This document shows positions 1 through 6,907 of a stretch of 15,262 nt of DNA, piece after piece. The notes beneath the pieces were generated by a model. That model ran no database searches, had not been told where the DNA came from, and worked only from the letters and a program-made list of their open reading frames with translations. The translations under genes and the position numbers were made by a program. Numbering within the stretch: the first letter of the stretch is position 1; each line of letters starts with the position of its first letter. Origin of the DNA: an uncultured Novosphingobium sp. (GTDB lineage Bacteria; Pseudomonadota; Alphaproteobacteria; Sphingomonadales; Sphingomonadaceae); assembly GCA_946886365.1 (NCBI GenBank), contig CAMPIM010000091.1:1-15262 (forward strand). Reading direction: 5' to 3'.

Positions 1-1336
1 GGGCATCACCGATCTGAATGTCTCCACCCATGGCAAGCGCAAGTCGGCGAGAGATGTAGAGGCCAAGACCGCTACCGCCAGGATCACTCCGGCCGAGCCG
101 TTCGAACTTTTGGAAGATGCGCTCTCGACTATCTTCCGGGACACCTGCTCCTTGATCCATGACAGCGATCCAGGCTCGTCCGTCATCGACGCCAGTCTCT
201 ATCCGCACTTCGCTTTCCTCGGGCGCGTAGCGCACGGCGTTGCCGACGAGGTTCATCAGGATTTGCAGTGCGCGCCGAAATTCTCCCGTCGCGACGGTTT
301 TGTGCTCCGCCTCTGGTGGGAAAAGCTTGATCTTGCGGCTCATCGCCTTGACCACAAACAGCCCTGCGGCCCGTCGTCCAATATCGGCCAGGTCCACATC
401 CTCGGTCGCAACGGTGAAGTCCAGCCTGTCGATCGCCTGTAAGTCCGCCAGATCATCGATCAGCGCCATCAAATGGCGTCCCGCAGCCGCGATGTCGGAA
501 GCATAACCCGCATAGTCCGGGCGCAGCGGGCCATCGAACTGCGCGTTGATCGAATCCGCATTGGCGATGATCCGACCCAGCGGCTGGCGCAGGGAACGGT
601 CGAGGCGACGCCCGAACTCCGCCGGATATATGACAACGGCGGGCGCAGGCGGCACATGCGGGGCCAGAATGGCTCGGTCCAATGGAAATGCCTTGCCCCG
701 GTAACCCAATAGCTGCCCCGCCAGATCGAACATCGGGAAGCCCGAAAGCCGAAAGCATTGCTCAGGTTCGGCAATCAAGGTCGCGATCTGGTCACGGAAG
801 GCGCGACGCTGCGCAAATCCGCGCAGAATGGCCAGGTCACCCTCCTCATCCGGCCGCAATTCGAAATAGCTGGTCAGACGGCTACCGGGTATCGGAGGCT
901 GCTGGGGCAAGGCATTTTCCGGCCCTGCTCCTTCCAAAACCATCTGGAACCGCAGTTGCGTGTCGATTTGCCAGGTCCAGCCTTCCGAGACGGCCGCAAT
1001 GTCTGCTTCCCGACGCACCATATCGGCAGGAGCAGCAGTTGCTGGCCGCTCATTCCATTCGATCACGGATATTTGTACGCCGTCAGCTTCAGGCTTTGCC
1101 CGCACCCACATGTCGATGTCACCGCGCTCGGCCGCCGCCGTTACCGATCGTGAAACGGTAACAGAAAGGCGCGACGCAAGCCGCGCTAGTGCTGCCAACT
1201 GAGGGATAGCCAGCACCGCGCCAAGATCGGAGCCCGCCTCACGCTGCAAGGCCAGCAAAGGCGCATCCGCGCTCAACAGCAATCCATTCGCCGCTACGGT
1301 CGCGCGGATAATGGCAGGATGCACCGGCATATTCAT
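1..1336 (-). CDS. PAS-containing histidine-kinase-like protein lacking the phospho-acceptor His (3' end cut by window)
   Basis: The minus frame is open from the ATG at 1336 to the window edge (445 full codons, stop not seen). The ATG shares its A with the TGA of the DUF2336 gene (TGATG), so translation is probably coupled. No membrane segment is visible; the protein looks cytoplasmic. Residues about 117-225 resemble a PAS domain (SEGWTWQID early, GYRGKA late). Residues 240-300 match the DivJ/PleC-type dimerisation hairpin (EFGRRLDRSLRQPLGRII, then AAAGRHLMALIDDLADL). Where that family has HELRTPL this protein has RSLRQPL, so Arg247 replaces the phospho-accepting His and Ser248 the following Glu. 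The ATPase domain keeps its boxes: N-box NLVGNAVRY (362-370), DQGAGVP (394-400), IFQKFER (407-413) and GGSGLGLYISRRL (420-432). It is a confident kinase-fold protein, but ordinary autophosphorylation is unlikely. It may bind ATP or act as an allosteric partner, as DivL does with Tyr in place of His (inference). Confidence 0.9.
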   Translation of the reverse strand, partial: MNMPVHPAIIRATVAANGLLLSADAPLLALQREAGSDLGAVLAIPQLAALARLASRLSVTVSRSVTAAAERGDIDMWVRAKPEADGVQISVIEWNERPATAAPADMVRREADIAAVSEGWTWQIDTQLRFQMVLEGAGPENALPQQPPIPGSRLTSYFELRPDEEGDLAILRGFAQRRAFRDQIATLIAEPEQCFRLSGFPMFDLAGQLLGYRGKAFPLDRAILAPHVPPAPAVVIYPAEFGRRLDRSLRQPLGRIIANADSINAQFDGPLRPDYAGYASDIAAAGRHLMALIDDLADLQAIDRLDFTVATEDVDLADIGRRAAGLFVVKAMSRKIKLFPPEAEHKTVATGEFRRALQILMNLVGNAVRYAPEESEVRIETGVDDGRAWIAVMDQGAGVPEDSRERIFQKFERLGRSDPGGSGLGLYISRRLALAMGGDIQIGDA

Positions 1337-2427
1337 CAGACAGTGATCCGCCGCAGATGATCGATTTTCGCACGCAGTGCCCGAGGCGCGCGTAACGCGT
1401 TCACCAAACCGTCCGCCTGCGCCTCTGTCAACGCTTGATACCGCTCCGCCTCCACGATGATCGCAGCGTCCGTGAGCGAAGGCCGGACAGGCCGCAATGC
1501 CATCAGCAGATGACGATAGTCGGCATCCGATCCCCCTAACGATCGGCAAAGCGCCGCCAGTTCAGGGACCTGCCCCATCACCAATATGTCGGCAACATGC
1601 GCGCTATCCATGCGCAATCGCCGAGCCGCGAGGGACGCAAATAGCAGAAATCGCCGCTGGCCCAGAGCAGCGCCCAGCAATTCGGGCATGTCGGCACGTT
1701 CGCCCAGGCGGCGCACCAACCTGTCTGCCGCTGCGATCGGACTCCGACTCTCGTCATGTTCAGTCAATAAGGCCCACCCAGCTTTTTCGACCGCGGGCAG
1801 GATTTCTCCAGCATCCAATAACGACATCCGCTGAACGACAGCCATCAGGCACGCGGCAGCGGTCCATAGGAGTTCGGCATAATGTTCGGCAGGAATATCC
1901 GGCTGCATCGGCTCGTCTTCCCCGCCCAGCGTCAGCCAACGCCCCTCGGCCATGGCAAGGGCGGCAAGCGCTTCCGTCACGGCTGGATCATCGGTGGGAA
2001 AGATGATCTCTGCTTCCGTCTCGTCCAATCGATCATCGGGCTGACCAAATTGCCGCAGCAATAGCGTAACACCTGCACGCATCTGCATGTGAGAGAGCAA
2101 CGCCGGGCCGAGCAATGTTGGCTGAGCGCAAATGGTCGGCCAGCAAATCGCTTCGGGCTGCTGCGCCAGCAGGCTCGTCACGTCTGGCCGGTCGAGAGCG
2201 AATCGCAGGGCATCTTCGATGCCAGCGACGCAGCCGCCCAGATGGCGCCGCGTTTCGGCCATCAGCGCATCGTGACGTTCCCGCCCTTCATTGGGAAAGA
2301 AAAATGCCAGATCAATGGCATGACCCACGGGCACGGCGGACATGCCGGCCAGGACGCGTGCCGCAGGCCAACTGTCCGCCGTCGTTGGTCCGGTAAGGAA
2401 CGAAAAGGCACTCATGGCGGCCAACAT
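1336..2427 (-). CDS. DUF2336 domain-containing protein
   Basis: This 363-residue soluble protein is rich in Ala, Leu and Arg and looks all-helical, with repeat-like helices such as LLGAALGQRRFLLFASLAARRLRM and PELAALCRSLGGSDADYRHLLMALRP. Those features and the length fit the DUF2336 family of alphaproteobacteria, whose biochemical function is unknown. AAGGA lies 9 bases before the ATG at 2427, which supports that start over the internal Met5. The stop overlaps the kinase-like gene by one base, and the upstream membrane-protein gene ends 45 bases before it, so the three are probably co-transcribed. The conserved linkage to a signalling-type kinase hints at a signalling or scaffold role, but this is inference. 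No membrane segment, signal peptide or catalytic motif is visible. Confidence 0.8.
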   Translation of the reverse strand: MLAAMSAFSFLTGPTTADSWPAARVLAGMSAVPVGHAIDLAFFFPNEGRERHDALMAETRRHLGGCVAGIEDALRFALDRPDVTSLLAQQPEAICWPTICAQPTLLGPALLSHMQMRAGVTLLLRQFGQPDDRLDETEAEIIFPTDDPAVTEALAALAMAEGRWLTLGGEDEPMQPDIPAEHYAELLWTAAACLMAVVQRMSLLDAGEILPAVEKAGWALLTEHDESRSPIAAADRLVRRLGERADMPELLGAALGQRRFLLFASLAARRLRMDSAHVADILVMGQVPELAALCRSLGGSDADYRHLLMALRPVRPSLTDAAIIVEAERYQALTEAQADGLVNALRAPRALRAKIDHLRRITV

Positions 2428-2472
2428 AGCCGCACGTCCTTAAAATGCACTAAACCCTATGCGCGAAATATA

Positions 2473-3639
2473 TCAGACGGGTTTGCGCAGGATGATCGCG
2501 CCTGCGGATGCTATGGCGGCCAGCATTGCAACTTCAAAACCCATCATCGCCGCACCCAGCGAAGTCGTCAGCAACAGAAGGATCACCGCACTTGCAGGCG
2601 TAAAGATCATCCAGGCCCTCGCTCCCCCCGTCCTGTTCCAGCGGTCAGCAAATTGGATGATGGCTAGCAACAGCGCGAGGCATGTCGCCAGCACGCTCCC
2701 TCCCGCGAGGGATATCCCGCCAACCGCGAAGAAGGGGACAACGAATGCGGTCCATCCTGCCGGTGGCGATCGGAGGGCCAGTTCATCCAGCCGATCCGCG
2801 ATTTCCGCAAGCCCCAATGCCAGCAATAGCAAAAGGAATCCCGTCGCGGGCCAAAGCAACTCTATCGGCACTAGGGCAATCGCACCTAAAGCCATGGCTG
2901 CGATACGCACCTGTGCCGCCGGGACTTGGGTGCGCATCAGGGCGGGACTGAACAATCGAGCGGCAGGGCACATAATATAATGTTCAGCCAAGCCGCGCAT
3001 TCTCTTCGCCGACGAACCGGCCGACATCACAGCTTGAGCGACCAGATCCGCCTGCGCCTGCCCATCGACCAGTGCTACGCGCCCCGTCAGCAGATCATCC
3101 TGTGGAACCGTGATTCGGCGAGCGCCATTTTGCACGGCCGCGCGAACGAGTGTAAGCGACAGGTCCCAGTCACCGATCATGTCGAGCGTGCCGAAAAGCA
3201 GGTCTGGACTGATCCGGGCCAGGCCAGCCCATCGCTGACCGGCATCGATCCGTTCCAGCGGAGCGCTGGCAAGACTGTCATCCGTGACCAGAAGGGCGTT
3301 GCCCTCGCGCTCGGCTATGGCATCGAAATGACCCTGTGCAATGACGACCCCGTCAGCAACCAGAACCACATCGGCATCACGCGGCGCGTCCCGGACCATG
3401 GACACCATGTCGCGGACCAGGGCGACGGAAATCCCGTCGGCACTCAACCTGTCCACAGCCTGTGAAAAGGCGGGCGTTATGACACTCACAAGTATCATGA
3501 TGCGATCCGCCCCAGCCCGGGCGGCCTGCCGCGCCTGATATTCGACCAGCGTCTGCCCCGCAAAATGCAGGCTGGCGCGGAGGGCCGCCGAAGAATCGCT
3601 GGACGCCCGGCTGGCGCTGAGAATGGCCGCAAAAGTCAT
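2473..3639 (-). CDS. Membrane protein: degenerate nucleotidyltransferase fused to degenerate CDP-alcohol phosphotransferase-like domain
   Basis: I chose the ATG at 3639 (388 residues), because the protein then begins MTFAAILSAS, as nucleotidyltransferases do. A longer frame exists only from a TTG at 3705. Residues 1-200 resemble a MobA/sugar-nucleotidyltransferase fold (FAGQTLVEYQARQAARAGADR at 26-46, ADVVLVADG at 89-97), but the usual GxGxR nucleotide loop after strand 1 is SASRASS. Residues 212-388 hold about six membrane helices. Residues 225-290 resemble the start of a CDP-alcohol phosphatidyltransferase domain, as in bifunctional IPCT-DIPPS enzymes. The expected DxxDGxxAR is DRLDELALR (282-290), keeping both Asp and the Arg but not the Gly or Ala, and the later GxxxDxxxD aspartates are absent. 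It is thus probably a pseudoenzyme or a diverged activity. No strong ribosome site precedes the start. The gene follows the HPt-like gene by 78 bases. Domain assignment is by eye and moderate. Confidence 0.7.
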   Translation of the reverse strand: MTFAAILSASRASSDSSAALRASLHFAGQTLVEYQARQAARAGADRIMILVSVITPAFSQAVDRLSADGISVALVRDMVSMVRDAPRDADVVLVADGVVIAQGHFDAIAEREGNALLVTDDSLASAPLERIDAGQRWAGLARISPDLLFGTLDMIGDWDLSLTLVRAAVQNGARRITVPQDDLLTGRVALVDGQAQADLVAQAVMSAGSSAKRMRGLAEHYIMCPAARLFSPALMRTQVPAAQVRIAAMALGAIALVPIELLWPATGFLLLLLALGLAEIADRLDELALRSPPAGWTAFVVPFFAVGGISLAGGSVLATCLALLLAIIQFADRWNRTGGARAWMIFTPASAVILLLLTTSLGAAMMGFEVAMLAAIASAGAIILRKPV

Positions 3640-3717
3640 GCTGAGATGGAACTGACCCGTTCTTGTGTGAACCTGCCTTTTCGCAAGGCTGCCGCCATCA
3701 CGCAAGCATGCTGCGAT

Positions 3718-4020
3718 TCAGGTCTGCTGAAGACGGTCAATCGCCATCCGCAATTGACGAAGAATGCGGGGATCGCCCCTTGCACAATCCGCTGCCTCAT
3801 CAGCCAATGCCATGAGGTGCGTAAGGCCAAAACTCGCCGCCAACCCCTTCAGCCGCCATGATGCGACTTCCCAGTTCGCGTCGGACTGCGCATTGCGGAG
3901 GAGGTCCAGCTGGCGTTCGGCGCTTTCCATGAAGGCCACACGAAGGTCCGCGATCAGCGTGAAATCTTCGCCGACAGCGGCAGCAAGAGCAGCATTCAGG
4001 GCACCAGGATCGTATGACAT
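3718..4020 (-). CDS. HPt-like protein lacking the phosphorylatable His
   Basis: This 100-residue helical protein has the HPt domain layout: FTLIADLRVAFMESAERQLDLL (20-41), then the active-site helix ASWRLKGLAASFG (53-65), then a closing pair of helices. In phosphotransfer domains the active-site helix reads AHxLKGxxxxxG. Here the His position is Trp55, while Leu57, Lys58, Gly59 and Gly65 are kept (codons GCA TCA TGG CGG CTG AAG GGG). Phosphotransfer by the normal mechanism therefore looks impossible. It is the first gene of the minus-strand cluster that ends in the kinase-like gene, and is divergent from the TipN-like gene. No Shine-Dalgarno sequence is obvious. It could be a docking or inhibitory partner for a response regulator or for the kinase-like protein (inference). 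The family call rests on the active-site helix and size. Confidence 0.75.
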   Translation of the reverse strand: MSYDPGALNAALAAAVGEDFTLIADLRVAFMESAERQLDLLRNAQSDANWEVASWRLKGLAASFGLTHLMALADEAADCARGDPRILRQLRMAIDRLQQT

Positions 4021-4099
4021 GGGCCGAACGCTATCGGGCTTGCGTTAAGTTTTGGTAACAGGGCATTTTGTTGCGCTGAAAAGATGGTAGGATGGGGTC
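4021..4099. promoter_or_regulatory. Divergent intergenic region between HPt-like and TipN-like genes
   Basis: This 79-bp gap must hold both divergent start regions. The imperfect palindrome GTTAAGTTTTGGTAAC (4044-4059; arms GTTA and TAAC) sits near the middle and is the only obvious operator-like element. On the plus side AGGA (4089-4092) lies 7 bases before the ATG at 4100. No convincing -35/-10 pair could be picked by eye on either strand. Confidence 0.4.
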
Positions 4100-6772
4100 A
4101 TGACCGGGGGCAGCACCATCGTCGAATTTTGGCGAGACAAAAGCATCGCGACTTCTGACGAGTCGCGGAAGGACGATACACTGCTGTTGGAGCAGGTCGT
4201 CGATGACAGCGATGAAGACGTCGAGGCGGAGGAGCACGGCGATCCTTTCAGTCGGCGGACGCAGGCCATATTCGGCTTCGCAGCTCTGCTGTGGCTTGGC
4301 TTTGCTGGATGGGCGACAGTCTCGACGAACCAATGGCAGGCAGGCCCTGCCGCTTGGCCTGGCCTGATCACGACCATATTGCTGCCGGTCGTGGGGCTTG
4401 GCGTCTGCTATCTGGTGCTCGCTCGCACCAGCCGAGCCGAGTCGCGCCGCTATCTGGACACTGCGCGCGCGCTACACGCGGAGGCGGAGCAGCTGGAAGC
4501 CCGGCTCAGCCGCATTAACAATCAGCTGGCTACCGCCCGCGAAGCCATGCAGGACCAGGCCGAACTGCTCGACAGCTATGGCGCGGCCGCCAGCAGCAAT
4601 ATGGAGGCCTCTGCCGAACTGATCGCCAGTCGCGCCCACAGCACGACCGAAAAGGCGGAAGCTGCCGAGCGCGCAGGAGCCGCCCTCGTTACGCGCATGG
4701 ATGCCCTGATCTCTGCCATGCCGGAACTGGAGGATCGGGCCAGTCGCATGGCAGCGCAGATCATCGATAACGGCCATGCGCTGGCGGAACGGATCGACAC
4801 GCTGGAGGCTCGGCTTCACGCTCTTGGCGAACTGTCCGACGATGCCCGCGCCCGCACACTGACCGCTACGAAGAGCCTGTCGAGCCAGCTCACCCAGTTG
4901 CAGGAGGCTACCCGCTCCGCGACCGAGGAAGTGAACGGCATGGCCGACATTGCGGCTGGGCGGATCGACGCCACAGCGCAAAGCGCCCGCCTGACGATGC
5001 AGGAAGGAGCAGCTGAACTGGATCGGCAGGCAAGCACCCTCGCCAGCCTGCTGGAGCGCGCACGCGCTGGCATAACCAACAGTGCCGAAGCGACGATCGA
5101 ATTGCTCACGCAAAACCTTGACCGGGTTGAAGGTGACGTGCGGCAGCGCCTTGAAACGACTGTGGCGCATGCACAGCAGAACATGGCGGCGGCCGATCGC
5201 GATCTGACGGCGCAAGCTGAGGCCCTCCGCGCGCTCGTTGAAACGGCTCAGGCGGGCATTGCCGCGACGAGCCAGAACGCTCTCGCTGCTCTGTCACATG
5301 ACTCCGAACAGATCGAAACTCAACTTCGTGAACGCACTGAAGCCGCCTTCGCCCGCGCGAAGGAAGGCATGACCTTCACTGAAGAGGGTCTGGCGCGACA
5401 GGCGGAGGCTCTCGACGCGCTGGTGACGCGCTCACGCGGCGATATCCAGAGCATCGGCGACGAAACCGTCTCGGCCATTTCCGATCACATGAGCGAGGTC
5501 GAAAGCCGCCTCCACCAGATCAACGATCTGGTCGAAGGACAACGCGCGCTCGTGTCCGGCCTGCATGCGACGCTTGGCGAGGCCATCGAAAGCGCGCAGT
5601 CACGTTTTGCCGCGCTGGAAGAAAGCGCCTTGTCCCGCAACGATCGGCTTACCGAGGCACTTTCCCGCCTTACCGTCGAAACGCAGCGGATCGATGACGC
5701 CCTGGCTGCCGGTGGGGTTACGGCGGAAAAGCTGATCAGCTGTGCGGAAACCCTACTTGTCGCCCTTGATTCTAGCGTCCGGGAGCTGGACGAAACCTTC
5801 CCCGCCGCATTGCAGCGCTTCGACACGCGCATTTCCACGAGCCGCGAACTGCTTGATAGCGCGGCACCGGAAATGGAGCGGCTGGAGGCCATTTCCGAAG
5901 CGCTGGTCGGCCGCACCCAAGAGGCTGAGGAACTGCTACGCGGTCAGGGCCGCCGCCTTACCGAATGGCTGGAAAGCACGCAAAGCGGGGTGGAGGCCAA
6001 CCGCGAACTGGTTGAGAAGCTCCGCACAGCCCTCGATCACGCTCATCAGGACGCGACGCGAATCACCGAAGGCGCTGGCCCATTGCTGGTGACCGCATTG
6101 CTGCGCGTCAAGGATACCGCCGATCAAGCTGCCGAGCGAGCGCGCCAAGCACTAGGCCGTGCCATCCCGGACGCCGCGCAGTCTCTTGCTGAAGCCAGCG
6201 AGGCCGCCCTTCAGCAGGCAGTCGATGACAAGGTAACGGCGCAGATCGAAAAGCTCGCTCAGGTCGCGGAGGAGGCTGTTCGCGCTGCGCACCAGGCATC
6301 CGATCGCCTTACGCGGCAGCTGCTGACAATTGCCGACACAAGTGCGAGCGTTCAATCCCGGATCGAGGAAGCGGAGCGGGCCGCCGAAGACCGCGACCGC
6401 GATCATTTTGCGCGCCGATCGGCCCTGCTTATCGAATCGCTCAACAGCACCTCGATCGACGTCGCCAAAATCCTGTCGAACGACGTGACAGACTCGGCCT
6501 GGGCCTCCTATCTCAAGGGCGATCGCGGTGTTTTCACCCGCCGGGCGGTCAAGTTGCTGGATGCAGGGGAATCGCGTGAGATCGCCCTGCACTATGACAA
6601 TGATGCCGAGTTCCAGGAGCATGTGAACCGCTACATCCACGATTTTGAATCCATGCTGCGGATCATCCTTTCCGCGCGGGACGGCAATGCGCTTGGGGTG
6701 GCGGTGCTTTCGTCCGATATGGGCAAGCTCTACGTCGCGCTAGCTCAGGCGATTGAACGGCTGCGTCAGTAA
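4100..6772 (+). CDS. TipN-like polarity/coiled-coil membrane protein
   Basis: The protein is 890 residues. It has an acidic cytoplasmic N-terminus (DDSDEDVEAEE, 35-45), two membrane helices (about 55-75 and 86-108), and a coiled coil from about 112 to 765 rich in Ala, Glu, Arg and Gln. A compact C-terminal domain follows (about 768-890; includes VTDSAWASYLKGDRGVFTRR and LSSDMGKLYVALAQAI). Three in-register 62-residue repeats begin at residues 307, 369 and 431 (QAxxLxxL cores). TipN of Caulobacter, a new-pole marker that positions division and flagellar machinery, has about the same length, two N-terminal membrane segments and a long coiled coil, so a TipN-like role is inferred from architecture. 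AGGA at 4089-4092 is 7 bases before the ATG. The gene appears monocistronic and converges on the Wzc-like gene. Coiled coils align promiscuously, so the C-terminal domain should decide the family. Confidence 0.7.
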   Translation: MTGGSTIVEFWRDKSIATSDESRKDDTLLLEQVVDDSDEDVEAEEHGDPFSRRTQAIFGFAALLWLGFAGWATVSTNQWQAGPAAWPGLITTILLPVVGLGVCYLVLARTSRAESRRYLDTARALHAEAEQLEARLSRINNQLATAREAMQDQAELLDSYGAAASSNMEASAELIASRAHSTTEKAEAAERAGAALVTRMDALISAMPELEDRASRMAAQIIDNGHALAERIDTLEARLHALGELSDDARARTLTATKSLSSQLTQLQEATRSATEEVNGMADIAAGRIDATAQSARLTMQEGAAELDRQASTLASLLERARAGITNSAEATIELLTQNLDRVEGDVRQRLETTVAHAQQNMAAADRDLTAQAEALRALVETAQAGIAATSQNALAALSHDSEQIETQLRERTEAAFARAKEGMTFTEEGLARQAEALDALVTRSRGDIQSIGDETVSAISDHMSEVESRLHQINDLVEGQRALVSGLHATLGEAIESAQSRFAALEESALSRNDRLTEALSRLTVETQRIDDALAAGGVTAEKLISCAETLLVALDSSVRELDETFPAALQRFDTRISTSRELLDSAAPEMERLEAISEALVGRTQEAEELLRGQGRRLTEWLESTQSGVEANRELVEKLRTALDHAHQDATRITEGAGPLLVTALLRVKDTADQAAERARQALGRAIPDAAQSLAEASEAALQQAVDDKVTAQIEKLAQVAEEAVRAAHQASDRLTRQLLTIADTSASVQSRIEEAERAAEDRDRDHFARRSALLIESLNSTSIDVAKILSNDVTDSAWASYLKGDRGVFTRRAVKLLDAGESREIALHYDNDAEFQEHVNRYIHDFESMLRIILSARDGNALGVAVLSSDMGKLYVALAQAIERLRQ
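5018..5575 (+). repeat. Internal 62-residue (186-bp) tandem repeat in the coiled coil
   Basis: Three consecutive 62-residue units start at residues 307 (LDRQASTLASLLERARAGI), 369 (LTAQAEALRALVETAQAGI) and 431 (LARQAEALDALVTRSRGDI). Units 1 and 2 stay in register over the whole 62 residues (for example TTVAHAQQNM against AAFARAKEGM); unit 3 degenerates in its second half. A weaker partial copy seems to precede unit 1 (QSARLTMQEGAAE). The repeat is evident in protein and largely eroded in DNA, so it is old rather than a recent slippage product. Confidence 0.7.
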
Positions 6773-6814
6773 AATTCGCGGACAAAGACCGAGGAAGCCA
6801 TCGCGAGGATGGAA

Positions 6815-6869
6815 CCGGACCATGCCGGGCGTCAAAAGGGTGATGCCCTAGCTGGCATCGCAAGTCCGG
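6815..6869. terminator. Nested inverted repeats between convergent genes, possible bidirectional terminator
   Basis: The TipN-like gene and the Wzc-like gene converge across 135 bases. Within them CCGGAC (6815-6820) pairs with GTCCGG (6864-6869), and inside that GATGCC (6842-6847) pairs with GGCATC (6854-6859) around a 6-base loop. One G-C pair and one G-U pair (6840-6841 with 6860-6861) extend the inner stem. There is no T tract on either side, so intrinsic termination is uncertain. Confidence 0.35.
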
Positions 6870-6907
6870 CCCCTCACTCGATGAAGAGCGACGGAGACAG
6901 TCAGCCC

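Noticed and set aside
2089..2667. Plus-strand frame of 192 codons across the DUF2336 gene
   Set aside because: It is antisense to two supported genes, with low-complexity composition and no recognisable family.
3676..3690. Hairpin GCCTT-TTCGC-AAGGC between the HPt-like gene and the next gene
   Set aside because: The stem is only 5 bp with no T tract in the direction of transcription, so it is not called a terminator.
3640..3705. 22-residue N-terminal extension of the membrane nucleotidyltransferase-like protein from a TTG
   Set aside because: The extension lacks family-like sequence, and the ATG at 3639 begins exactly at the first strand of the fold.
4044..4059. Possible CtrA site GTTAAGTTTTGGTAAC
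   Set aside because: CtrA needs TTAA-N7-TTAA; the second half at that spacing is TAAC, so only the palindrome itself was reported.
4472..5215. Long minus-strand frame (247 codons) inside the TipN-like gene
   Set aside because: Antisense shadow of a high-GC coiled-coil gene; it has no domain-like sequence and no ribosome site.
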